Assembly: GCA_045651685.1 (NCBI GenBank)
Contig: JAZRSV010000030.1
Coordinates: 1-19,074 of the forward strand
Direction of reading: 5' to 3'
Origin: CAKVLS01 sp045651685
GTDB lineage: Bacteria; Bacillota; Clostridia; Christensenellales; UBA1242
Length of the DNA: 19,074 nt
The translations under genes were made by a program, and so were the position numbers. The notes beneath the pieces were generated by a model, which was not told the origin of the DNA, did no database searches, and saw only the letters and a program-made list of their open reading frames with translations. Numbering within the stretch: position 1 is the stretch's first letter; each line of letters starts with the position of its first letter. This document shows, in pieces, positions 1 to 8,360 of the stretch.

Positions 1-2201
1 CCGTAGGTCTCATAGGTGACTATTCGCTGCCAGACAACTGCAAAAACCGTGATGGTGGTACCTTTAGGGACCCAGATACTGTAGCGTACGATATTGACAT
101 TGCCTTCCGTGGCGAGAGAAAAGCTGCTGGTAATAAGTGGATTACTCTTGACATATTAAGCCAAGTAGATGCTGGTTTTGGTGTAGACGCGATGTTTACT
201 CAATATGGTATATACTTGTCTGACTATTTTACCCCATGGAATGCGGGTACTGTTAGCTACTATTACTGTCTGGGCAACTTTGACTACACCATTGGTGTAA
301 CAGTAACAGTATATCTAACAATCTTATTGTTGTTTATGACATGTGCTCTTGTTAAGAGGGTATTTGAGATAACTATACTAATGTTATTAGCTCCACCACT
401 TATCGCAATGGCTCCATTGGATAATGGTTCAGCTACAAAGAAATGGGCTACTGAATTGTCAAAGAGAGTTCTTGCAATTATCGGACCGGTATTTGCGATG
501 AATATGTACTTTGTACTGACCCCAGTATTTAGTTCTCTAACAATATTTAGTGGTACTATTAACTCTACTGTAATTAACGATGCCCTACAAGCTGGTCTAT
601 CTCCAATGACCGCAGGTGTAAGCATTGGAACTTCTCCTTTGGGCGTATTAAGTCCAAATGGTTACAACCCAGCATTCTCACTTATCGTTTGCTGTGTTGG
701 TATGAATGTTGTTAAAACATCATCAGCATTATTATGCAACCTACTAGGTATTGGTGACCTTACAAAAGAATCACTTGACCTAGCTAAGAAAACTGCTCAA
801 ACTGCCGTTAAAGTAGCTGCTGCTGCTATGACAGGTGGTGCTGCTGCCGCTGCTATGGGCGCTGCTCAAGCTGCTACTGGTCAAGCAGAACAAGGTTATT
901 CAGCTGCACAAAGCGATACTCAAGCTGCAAAAGACAAACTTGCAGAAGCAGAGAAATCTGGAGATCAAAGCAAAATTGCTGAAGCTCAACAAGATGTAAA
1001 AGCAAAAGAGAAAGCTGAAGAAGAAGCTAAATTAAAACTTGAAGAAGCAAAAGAAAACCAAAAAGGCAGAGAAAAAGAAAAGAAAGAAGCAGATCAAGCA
1101 TTTGCAAAAACTGCAACATCTGCTGTTACTGATACATTAGGCCTAACCAGTGTTGAACCAATGATCGAAGCTGGTATGAAAGGTAAGAAGAATGTAGAAG
1201 ACGCTAAGAAAGGTAAGGGCGAAGGCACTAAAGGTAAAGGCGATCTTGAGAACAAGAAACGCTGGGAGCGTCAAGCTGCTATGGAAGAAGAAACCAGACA
1301 AGAAAATCAAGCAAACAACAATGCTGCTGTATCTGGTCTAGGAACTGGTGCTTCTGGTCAAACTCTTGCTATGGAAAATATTACTAGAGCAACAGCTGCA
1401 AGAAAACAAGCAGAAGGTGTTGCTGGAGCTAAATTTGATGACATGATTCGTCAAATACAATTAAGCAATATGACTGGCACCGCACTATCAGCTCAACAAC
1501 AACAATTTATTAGAGATAATGGATTGACTGATGACATCATCAGAAGAGATGATAGAACAGCAATTAACCGTGCTAGAAGAAACAATATCGCTCGCGATGA
1601 AGATGTTGTTGCTGCAAGAGGACAAGAAGATGCAGCTAAAGAATTCAAGCGCAAAATTGCAGGCAACGAAGACTTTATTCGTCAAACATTGCAATCTGCT
1701 GGTACAGAGGGTGTTAAAGAAATTAAATTGCCAAATGGTGCAGTTCTTAACGCCGCTGAAATTAAGCTATTAACTAATGCTGGTAAAACAGAAACAGCTA
1801 GAAGAGCTAGCGTTGCAGAAAAAGAAAGTAGATTTGATACAGAGGTTGAAAGACAACTTACTGAATCTGCTGCTAGCGATTATATCGAAGCAACTAAGAG
1901 ATTCGGTAGAGGTGGAGCTGGCGCTGTTGATGAAGGTATGAAACCATTTGATAGAAATGGTCTTGCAGATGCAGTACAACAAGGTATCGAAGAGTCTATG
2001 AGCAGACTAAAATCTGCTATGGCAGAAGCTTTAAGAAATGCAAAACTTGATGTTAAGGGCTTGGAAGGTATTAAAGCTCAAATTATGAAGAATGCTCAAG
2101 AAGCTATGAAAGCTAAGATGGAAGGTAAGGGCGACGACGAAGTTGCTAAGATCCTTCAAGACGGACTTGATAAACTTACTCAAGAACTTAGCAAAAAATA
2201 A
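1..2201 (+). CDS. VirB6/TrbL-like type IV secretion membrane protein, 5' end cut by window
   Basis: This is probably the polytopic inner-membrane channel subunit of a Gram-positive conjugation-type secretion machine. The frame is open from base 3 with no stop, so the Met at 192 is internal and the N-terminus lies outside the window. Numbered from that Met, hydrophobic segments lie near residues 32-53, 57-74, 94-115 and 160-185. Between the second and third is APPLIAMAPLDNG, which resembles the cytoplasmic loop of conjugative VirB6/TrbL-like proteins of Gram-positive mobile elements. An Ala/Gly-rich stretch (205-230) follows. Then comes a soluble tail of about 440 residues, very rich in Ala, Lys, Glu and Gln and likely coiled coil at about 240-305. 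The gene ends at a strong terminator, and the VirB4-like ATPase follows. Family membership is inferred from topology, the loop motif and the neighbour; the tail is unrecognised. Confidence 0.72.
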   Translation, partial: VGLIGDYSLPDNCKNRDGGTFRDPDTVAYDIDIAFRGERKAAGNKWITLDILSQVDAGFGVDAMFTQYGIYLSDYFTPWNAGTVSYYYCLGNFDYTIGVTVTVYLTILLLFMTCALVKRVFEITILMLLAPPLIAMAPLDNGSATKKWATELSKRVLAIIGPVFAMNMYFVLTPVFSSLTIFSGTINSTVINDALQAGLSPMTAGVSIGTSPLGVLSPNGYNPAFSLIVCCVGMNVVKTSSALLCNLLGIGDLTKESLDLAKKTAQTAVKVAAAAMTGGAAAAAMGAAQAATGQAEQGYSAAQSDTQAAKDKLAEAEKSGDQSKIAEAQQDVKAKEKAEEEAKLKLEEAKENQKGREKEKKEADQAFAKTATSAVTDTLGLTSVEPMIEAGMKGKKNVEDAKKGKGEGTKGKGDLENKKRWERQAAMEEETRQENQANNNAAVSGLGTGASGQTLAMENITRATAARKQAEGVAGAKFDDMIRQIQLSNMTGTALSAQQQQFIRDNGLTDDIIRRDDRTAINRARRNNIARDEDVVAARGQEDAAKEFKRKIAGNEDFIRQTLQSAGTEGVKEIKLPNGAVLNAAEIKLLTNAGKTETARRASVAEKESRFDTEVERQLTESAASDYIEATKRFGRGGAGAVDEGMKPFDRNGLADAVQQGIEESMSRLKSAMAEALRNAKLDVKGLEGIKAQIMKNAQEAMKAKMEGKGDDEVAKILQDGLDKLTQELSKK

Positions 2202-2213
2202 TCTTCAATAAAT

Positions 2214-2253
2214 AAAGAACTAGGGTAAAACCTAGTTCTTTTTTTTGTTTTTT
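2214..2253 (+). terminator. Rho-independent terminator after the VirB6-like gene
   Basis: An 11-bp stem (AAAGAACTAGG at 2214-2224 with CCTAGTTCTTT at 2231-2241) has a 6-base loop and runs into a T tract. It ends transcription 13 bases past the stop, separating this gene from the VirB4-like gene. The remaining 2254-2392 holds the next promoter and no small gene that I can see. Confidence 0.9.
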
Positions 2254-2298
2254 AATATGTTTTATGCAAATATTATTTTAACAAATGTTGCAAAATAT

Positions 2299-2327
2299 TT
2301 GGTGTTTTTTATTATTTGGTATATAAT
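2299..2327 (+). promoter_or_regulatory. Candidate promoter of the VirB4-like gene
   Basis: A perfect -10 box TATAAT (2322-2327) lies 17 bases after a weak -35 box TTGGTG (2299-2304). A second TATAAT at 2336-2341 lacks a convincing -35. An 8-bp inverted repeat, CAAATATT (2267-2274) with AATATTTG (2294-2301), abuts the -35 and could be a regulator site. The leader would be about 60 bases. Confidence 0.5.
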
Positions 2328-2392
2328 TTAGTATATATAATGTTCTCTTTGTGTGGACAAGTAAAAAATATTGATAATTTTGAGGTTTTTAT

Positions 2393-5098
2393 ATGGCAGA
2401 AATGAGATATATACCTAAAAAGACTAAAGTAAAAATGGAGTTTTTTAAGGGTATAACATTAACCGATATTATTGTAGCAGCTATTGGTCTTGCTGGTACA
2501 GGTTTCTTAATGTTCAGCAACTTGCCTTATGGCTTGTATATTGGTTTTGCATTTTTAACATTCTCTGTAACAATGTTCTTCCCTATTGAAGAAGGCGTTA
2601 GATTATATAGCGCTTTGGCTTTGTTATTTAGATTCTTCGCGTTTAAGCGTAAATTTGTAAAAGGTGACCCTATCTTAAAAAGAAAAGACACCATGAATCA
2701 AATTATACCTTTTCAAGGTATTTTGAATGAGCGTTTTATAGACTACAAAGACTATTTTGCACAAGTTATTGAGGTTAGACCCGTAGAGTTTGCATTGCTT
2801 AACGAATACAAGCAAGATGCGTTAATAAAAACCCTTGCAAACGCCATGAGCCGTCTTCAAGGCGACCAAACAATGTCTATTGTTAAAGTTAACAAGGCGA
2901 TGGTTTTTGACGATTATATCCAAAATGAAGACAAAAAATACGACAGTATTATGGAACTTCAATACGAAGGCGAAATGTCAGAAGCCGAAGTAGAAGCGAG
3001 AGCCCCAGTATTTGAGGCGCGTGTTAGCGTGCTTGAAGGTATGAACCGTGGTGACAACAAAGTTTATAAAGACTATTTTTATATAGTTGTTTATGATAAA
3101 GACCGTGAAGCTCTAGATGCTACTGTTGACGGTATGATAAGTTCAATGGCGACAAGCGTTATGCCATTGATGGGCAAAAAGTTAAAAGAAAAAGACTTGT
3201 ATGTATTTATTCGTTCTACTTATGGTAAAGACTTTGACCAAAGAGACCTAGAAACATTAGCTTACAACAAGTTTAAGGAGTGGGCTATACCAGATAGCGT
3301 TGTATTCAAAGCTGGTAAAACTATGATTAACAAAGCTCCTTATCGTTCTTTTGTTATATCAGATTATCCTTTGCAAGTTGGTAATGCTTGGGGTTATAGC
3401 TTCTTCTCATTGCAAAATACCAATGTTGTTATGAATCTTACACCTATTCCAAAAGCTATCGCAGAAAAGCGTATAGACAAGGCGATAGTTGAGATGGAAG
3501 GTAAAGCTGCATATACTGCAAAAAGTAGTAAATTGCTAGAAAACCAAACTCACATCAAGACATTAAAAAGCTTGTTGCAACAAATCAAAAACGGTGGTGA
3601 TACATTGTTTGATGTTAATGTCCACTTGGTTTGTGAAGATTCTTCTAAAAAAGAAGTTCGTGCTATACTAAAACAATATGGCTTCAAATATTCAGAAATG
3701 TTTGGTAGACAAGTTGATGCGTTTGTATCTCGTAGTATCTCAAGACTTGATACTATCAAAGAATTTGTTCGTAATATTCCTTCTACAACACTTTCTTGCG
3801 TCTTCCCATTTATTTCTGGTGCGCTACAAGACGAAAAAGGTTTTTACCTAGGTTATAACGAATATCCTGTTTTGGTAAACTTCTTTACTCGTAATAGTGA
3901 GCGTGTTAACAGTAATATGATGATCATTGGTAAGTCTGGTTCTGGTAAATCATTTGCTACCAAAACACTTCTTACCAACCTAGCTGCAGATAATGCAAAA
4001 GTATTTATTCTCGACCCCGAAGACGAGTATGCAAAAATGGCATATAACCTAAAAGGTAATGTCATGGACGTAGGTTCTTCTATAAGTGGTCGTCTTAATC
4101 CGTTCCATATTTTGACCACTCTAGAATCAGACGAGGGTGGTGCAAGTGACGACTTCTCAACTCACTTGCAGTTCTTGGAGCAATTCTTTAAGGTTATTTT
4201 GCCAGGTATTTCTTCAGACGCGTTCGAGAGATTAAACTCACTTATTATCGAAACATATGCGCGTAAAGGTATCGGTTCTGGTACAGCAATGAAAGACCTA
4301 AAACCAGAAGATTTCCCTATATTTGACGACTTGTATGCAGTTATCAAAGAAAAACTATATGGCGAAAATAACCAAACAGAAACAATAGATGATGGCAAGC
4401 CAGTTTATGCTGCTTTGCTTGAAAAAATGACACACAAAACTGACGAATACGAACGCCAAAACTTGCAAATTATCGAAACTTATATTTCAAAATTTGCTAC
4501 CGGTGGTCGTAACAGTAACTTGTGGAATGGTCCGATGTCACTTGCGACAAAAGAAAACTTTATTTGCTTTAGTTTCCGTTCTTTGCTTGCTAACCGTAAC
4601 GAAGGTATTTCTAACGCACAGATGTTGTTGGTATTTAAGTACCTAGATAACGAAATTATCAAGAACAAAGACTTTAACGACAAATACGCAAGTAACCGTA
4701 AAATTATAGTCGTAGTTGACGAGGCCCACGTATTTATTAACCCAAAATTCCCGGTTGCGCTTGACTTTATGATGCAGATGGCAAAACGTATTCGTAAATA
4801 TGGTGGAATGCAAATCGTTATTACACAGAACATTAAAGACTTTATCGGTTCGCCAGAAATCGAAAGACAATCTTCTGCGATTATCAATGCGAGCCAATAC
4901 TCACTTATCATGTCACTTGCTCCTAACGATATTACCGACTTGGTTAACTTGTATCGTAATGCAGGTGGTATCAACCAAGAAGAGCAAGACAGTATCGTTA
5001 CCGCCGGTGTTGGTCAAGGTTTCTTGATTACCAGTGCGACATCTCGTACAACCTTAAAAGTTGAACCTAACGAAACTGTAAAACAACTTTTCTCATAA
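2393..5098 (+). CDS. VirB4-like type IV secretion ATPase with N-terminal PrgI-type membrane domain
   Basis: This is the cytoplasmic-face motor ATPase that energises assembly and substrate transfer in conjugation-type secretion systems. Residues 1-90 form a PrgI-like unit: a basic N-terminus (IPKKTKVKMEFF) followed by two hydrophobic segments at about 25-42 and 46-63. This unit is often a separate gene in Gram-positive conjugative elements. The VirB4 core follows, with Walker A GKSGSGKS at 513-520, Walker B VVVDEAH ending at about 779 (D776, E777), the KRIRKYGG segment and the downstream VITQN motif. The length of 901 residues fits VirB4 plus the extra domain. The start is preceded by GAGG (2382-2385), 7 bases away. 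It stands alone between two terminators. Its Arg codons are mostly CGT and its Asp codons often GAC, unlike most other genes here. Family assignment is confident; whether it serves conjugation or protein export is unknown. Confidence 0.9.
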   Translation: MAEMRYIPKKTKVKMEFFKGITLTDIIVAAIGLAGTGFLMFSNLPYGLYIGFAFLTFSVTMFFPIEEGVRLYSALALLFRFFAFKRKFVKGDPILKRKDTMNQIIPFQGILNERFIDYKDYFAQVIEVRPVEFALLNEYKQDALIKTLANAMSRLQGDQTMSIVKVNKAMVFDDYIQNEDKKYDSIMELQYEGEMSEAEVEARAPVFEARVSVLEGMNRGDNKVYKDYFYIVVYDKDREALDATVDGMISSMATSVMPLMGKKLKEKDLYVFIRSTYGKDFDQRDLETLAYNKFKEWAIPDSVVFKAGKTMINKAPYRSFVISDYPLQVGNAWGYSFFSLQNTNVVMNLTPIPKAIAEKRIDKAIVEMEGKAAYTAKSSKLLENQTHIKTLKSLLQQIKNGGDTLFDVNVHLVCEDSSKKEVRAILKQYGFKYSEMFGRQVDAFVSRSISRLDTIKEFVRNIPSTTLSCVFPFISGALQDEKGFYLGYNEYPVLVNFFTRNSERVNSNMMIIGKSGSGKSFATKTLLTNLAADNAKVFILDPEDEYAKMAYNLKGNVMDVGSSISGRLNPFHILTTLESDEGGASDDFSTHLQFLEQFFKVILPGISSDAFERLNSLIIETYARKGIGSGTAMKDLKPEDFPIFDDLYAVIKEKLYGENNQTETIDDGKPVYAALLEKMTHKTDEYERQNLQIIETYISKFATGGRNSNLWNGPMSLATKENFICFSFRSLLANRNEGISNAQMLLVFKYLDNEIIKNKDFNDKYASNRKIIVVVDEAHVFINPKFPVALDFMMQMAKRIRKYGGMQIVITQNIKDFIGSPEIERQSSAIINASQYSLIMSLAPNDITDLVNLYRNAGGINQEEQDSIVTAGVGQGFLITSATSRTTLKVEPNETVKQLFS

Positions 5099-5105
5099 AA
5101 TTAAT

Positions 5106-5151
5106 AAAATACCCATGAAAAAGTACTTTTTTGGGTATTTTTTTTTGTTTT
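5106..5151 (+). terminator. Rho-independent terminator after the VirB4-like gene
   Basis: AAAATACCCA (5106-5115) pairs with TGGGTATTTT (5132-5141). Inside this stem a second helix, AAAAA/TTTTT around GTAC, extends the hairpin. A T tract follows to about 5151. It starts 8 bases past the stop. Confidence 0.9.
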
Positions 5152-5155
5152 TATC

Positions 5156-5184
5156 TTGTAAATATAGACAAAATATATTATAAT
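5156..5184 (+). promoter_or_regulatory. Promoter of the 1042-residue protein gene
   Basis: A -35 box TTGTAA (5156-5161) and a perfect -10 box TATAAT (5179-5184) are separated by 17 bases, directly after the preceding terminator. The ribosome binding site GGAGGG (5203-5208) lies about 12 bases before the ATG at 5220, a rather long spacing that is also seen at gap. Confidence 0.7.
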
Positions 5185-5219
5185 ATATCAAACTAAAGAT
5201 ATGGAGGGAATTATTCTTT

Positions 5220-8200
5220 ATGGCAACATCTTATATAAATTCAAAAGAATTTTGGTTAAAACGCATGGCAGCTATGAATCCTGGACTTGTAGATTCTACA
5301 GGCAAGGTTGATAAAAGTCATCCAGCATATGCAGCTTACAAATCATTGAGAGATGATAAACGCTTTAATGTTGGCTCAACTATTGCATCTGTTTATCCAA
5401 CACACGCATCAACTATTGCAGGTGCTGACTTTGTAGCAAATTATACAACAGTAACAACAGGTACATATACATATGATATGGGCATTACTGGTCCAAATGA
5501 TGTTATGGCTATTGTTGCAGACATGCAAGATCCTGCACTTATCGAAGCAAGAATTGATGGTTATATGGCAGCTATTGATGCTATGCCATTGACAGATGCT
5601 CAAAAATCTGCTGCAAAAAGTGAAGTATTCCAAAGATTGCTTAATTTAGATGCAGCACAACCAGAAATTGATAGAAGAGCAGCTAAACTTAGTGAACTAG
5701 GACATACAAGAAATAAATTCAAAAACGCTTCTGCATCTGCTAATACATGGATGGGAGCACATTATCCAACAACTGGCACTTTGCCAATAGCATTGGAAAA
5801 TGATTTAAGAACTCTTATAGTTAACCTTGATACAATGGGTTCTTTGGCAGAAAATCAAATAAACAACAGAATCGCTCATTTTGACGAACCTGCTGGTACA
5901 TTTGATTCTGAAGTTGGAACTTTTGAAACAGGATTTAATACAACTGTATTGCCAACTATGTTCCGTACTCAAGAAGAGGTTATGGCTTCTACCGCAACTC
6001 CAAAACCTCCAGTTGGTACTGCAACTCAAACATTTACACAACTGTACTTCTATGAGATGGTGACAAAACCAGAAGATCAAAGACATTGGCAAGAATTAAG
6101 AGATTCTTTACCACCAGAAGCACAAGCTTCTTTTGATAAAGCTAAAGAATTTGTAGATGATAGAATTAACATGTACAGATTGCTTACAAATCAAAGACAA
6201 GGTCTTACAGATTTTAGAACTCTACTTGGCACATATGTTTCAGATGTAGATAACTTTAATAGCATACAAGCCTTGGATGCTATGATGACAGGATTCAATG
6301 CAGAATTCACTACATTTATGGGTGAAGTTCTAAAGGTTGATGGTTTTGATCAAGCAGCTATCACAGCTAGAATTGAAAAATTCGGACAAGATATGTTCCG
6401 TACTCAAGAAGAAACTAGCCAACTGAATGCTACATTGCCACTAGGTAGTACTCCATTTGATATGGGTGCTGGTACTCGTATGGTTGCTTCTATGATGTTT
6501 GCATATAGAAAAAATTTGCATACTCAAGAAGAAGAAGCTCAATTTAGACAAAATCTTATTGAACAATTAAAGACAAACTTCCCAGGGGTTGATCCTGCAA
6601 GATTGACAGCTGTAGTAGAAGAATCACATGCATTTGTCACTGGTACTTCTTATGATATATCTCACTTTAGACAAGAAAGCTTGCACAACGAGCTAGAACT
6701 TGCTCCAGCAGACGCATTAAGAGTTGTTGGCGAACCAACATATCAACTTACTTCTGCAAGATCTGAAGAGAGATTCCCAATAGATCCAACAACAACAAAT
6801 GCAGAGCAAGCACAACAAAGATTTAGACAACTATTGTACATGAGAGAAACTCTTAAGTACAATACTGATCCAGCTTCTCAAGAAGCATTGATTGTTATTA
6901 ATAACGAACTTGGTCGTGCTATGGATGATATGGTTGCAACCGGTGGTGTAATGGATATTCACCAAATTAACGAACAAGTTGTAACTCAAGTTATTCACGA
7001 CAAAACTTTTGATAGAGCAATCGCTGATAAAAACATTCGCAACGAAGTTGAAGCTAAAAAAATTGCAGACCCAACAGGTACAGCAGGTAAATCTGATGAA
7101 GAAATCAGAGCGGAAATTATCGAAGCAAAGAGAACTAGCGATCCAGCTTTTGCAGCATATTCTGATGCTCAAATCGAAGCAGAACTTGTAGGTTCTGATC
7201 CTACAAAAATTGCTAGCTTGAGAGCAGAAGTTATTGACGAGAAGAGAACAAGTGACCCAGCGCTTGCAGGTCAACCAGACACTGTTATCGAAGATATACT
7301 TTGTGCAGAAGAAGCTAACAAATATATCAAAACTTATGAAGTAAATGGTCAAACTGTAGCTGCTTATGGTGACTATGGTTTAGCAGAAATTAGTAACAGA
7401 CTAGAAGCTCAAAAGAATCACGAGTTTAACGAAATCGAAAGAAAATACTTTGGTTTTAATCCTTCTGGCAACCCAAGCTTGGGTGGTTATATGGTACAAG
7501 CTTCTAAATATCAAGCAATGTGTAAACCTGGTGGTCTTGCAGAATACTATTTAGATAAAGCTGCTTGGCGTGCAAAGTGGAACCCTCAAACTCAAGATGG
7601 TTCTCAAACTCAAGGTGGACCAAAAGTTGAAGTTAAAGTTGAAGTAACCAACAATAACAACAATACAAATAACAATACTAATAATAATACAAACAATAAC
7701 ACTAACAACAACACTAATACAACCACTGTGACAACTACCAGAACTGGTAGAAGAGTTTGGACGCCAGAAGAAAAAGCTGTTAGAGAAAAAATGATTAAGC
7801 TATATGAGATGCAAGACTGCTTTGCAAGAGCTACTATGGAAGGTAAAGTGACACCAGCTGTACTTCGTGCTTACCAAGCAGAAACTCAAGGTTTGATGGA
7901 AGAAATTATGACTGGTGCTGCAGGTATTGATCCTACACATCTAGATGCTCTATCAATATCAGCTCAAAGATGCTATACAGGTAGAGAAGAGTATAGAGAG
8001 CAAAACCAATTGCAAACAAAAGCACACAGCAGAATCAACTTGTCTACAGATCCAACAACTGGCGAAATTGTTATGGAACAAGGTATCGAAACAGTTAAGC
8101 TTGATCCAACAACTGGCCACCCAATTGTTAGTGCAGATTTAAGCAAAAACGGCTTAGAAAAAGACGCTACAGTACCTCAACAAGCACTATATGGTCAAAC

Positions 8201-8348
8201 TGGTGGTGCTGGCATGGTAGATGCTGCCACAGGTGTTCCTGTTACAGCTGCTGACCAAGCAAGAGTTAAGGGCGATGCAACAACCGCTTTTGATGATTCA
8301 AAACGAAGAATTGTAACCAAAGCCGTAGATACAGCACAAGGTCTATAA
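5220..8348 (+). CDS. Unrecognised 1042-residue repeat protein with Asn/Thr-rich linker
   Basis: I do not recognise this protein. It has no signal peptide and no clear membrane segment, so it is either cytoplasmic or exported by a route that does not use Sec. Composition is rich in Ala, Glu, Gln, Asp and Thr, with only four Cys. Residues 195-330 and 331-470 look like two copies of one unit (DLRTL/DFRTL starts, shared FRTQEE at 248 and 393). Residues 606-700 hold three copies of an [IL]RxE-KxxxDP motif. Residues 811-836 are an (NNNT)n-type linker, leading into a charged helical segment (TGRRVWTPEEKAVREKM) and a C-terminal region of about 190 residues. The start is set by GGAGGG at 5203-5208. 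Its own promoter and position after VirB6/VirB4-like genes allow a role as secretion substrate or structural partner. That is inference only; a phage-type or cytoplasmic scaffold protein is also possible. Confidence 0.85.
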   Translation: MATSYINSKEFWLKRMAAMNPGLVDSTGKVDKSHPAYAAYKSLRDDKRFNVGSTIASVYPTHASTIAGADFVANYTTVTTGTYTYDMGITGPNDVMAIVADMQDPALIEARIDGYMAAIDAMPLTDAQKSAAKSEVFQRLLNLDAAQPEIDRRAAKLSELGHTRNKFKNASASANTWMGAHYPTTGTLPIALENDLRTLIVNLDTMGSLAENQINNRIAHFDEPAGTFDSEVGTFETGFNTTVLPTMFRTQEEVMASTATPKPPVGTATQTFTQLYFYEMVTKPEDQRHWQELRDSLPPEAQASFDKAKEFVDDRINMYRLLTNQRQGLTDFRTLLGTYVSDVDNFNSIQALDAMMTGFNAEFTTFMGEVLKVDGFDQAAITARIEKFGQDMFRTQEETSQLNATLPLGSTPFDMGAGTRMVASMMFAYRKNLHTQEEEAQFRQNLIEQLKTNFPGVDPARLTAVVEESHAFVTGTSYDISHFRQESLHNELELAPADALRVVGEPTYQLTSARSEERFPIDPTTTNAEQAQQRFRQLLYMRETLKYNTDPASQEALIVINNELGRAMDDMVATGGVMDIHQINEQVVTQVIHDKTFDRAIADKNIRNEVEAKKIADPTGTAGKSDEEIRAEIIEAKRTSDPAFAAYSDAQIEAELVGSDPTKIASLRAEVIDEKRTSDPALAGQPDTVIEDILCAEEANKYIKTYEVNGQTVAAYGDYGLAEISNRLEAQKNHEFNEIERKYFGFNPSGNPSLGGYMVQASKYQAMCKPGGLAEYYLDKAAWRAKWNPQTQDGSQTQGGPKVEVKVEVTNNNNNTNNNTNNNTNNNTNNNTNTTTVTTTRTGRRVWTPEEKAVREKMIKLYEMQDCFARATMEGKVTPAVLRAYQAETQGLMEEIMTGAAGIDPTHLDALSISAQRCYTGREEYREQNQLQTKAHSRINLSTDPTTGEIVMEQGIETVKLDPTTGHPIVSADLSKNGLEKDATVPQQALYGQTGGAGMVDAATGVPVTAADQARVKGDATTAFDDSKRRIVTKAVDTAQGL
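5802..6629. repeat. Internal domain duplication in the 1042-residue protein
   Basis: Two consecutive units start at DLRTL (residue 195, base 5802) and DFRTL (residue 331, base 6210). Both contain FRTQEE (residues 248 and 393) followed by an aromatic-rich segment and a charged helix. At DNA level the 20-base string ATGTTCCGTACTCAAGAAGA is identical at 5958-5977 and 6393-6412. The unit boundaries are approximate. Confidence 0.6.
7035..7319. repeat. Three short protein repeats in the 1042-residue protein
   Basis: IRNEVEAKKIADP (from residue 606), IRAEIIEAKRTSDP (629) and LRAEVIDEKRTSDP (667) begin three successive units. Each is followed by an acidic segment containing D-x-x-I/V. The units are about 23, 38 and 34 residues long. 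AKRTSDPAFA and EKRTSDPALA are the closest pair. Confidence 0.65.
7650..7727. repeat. Asn/Thr low-complexity linker coding repeat
   Basis: Residues 811-836 are a run of Asn broken by Thr roughly every fourth residue (NNNT five times). Codons alternate AAT/AAC and ACA/ACT, so the DNA itself is not a perfect microsatellite. It probably forms a flexible linker between the N-terminal part and the last 200 residues. Confidence 0.8.
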
Positions 8349-8360
8349 TAAGGAGTAGTT

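Noticed and set aside
192..2201. Met at 192 as the true start of the VirB6-like gene
   Set aside because: The same frame is open without a stop back to base 3 and codes for plausible protein, and no ribosome binding site precedes 192. The gene is cut by the window.
4480..4974. Minus-strand open frame of 164 codons inside the VirB4-like gene
   Set aside because: It lies opposite conserved ATPase motifs, has no ribosome binding site and gives no recognisable protein; it is a shadow frame.
6831..7352. Minus-strand open frame of 173 codons inside the 1042-residue gene
   Set aside because: Its Cys/Phe/Ser-rich product mirrors the Ala/Glu/Arg-rich sense strand, as expected of a shadow.
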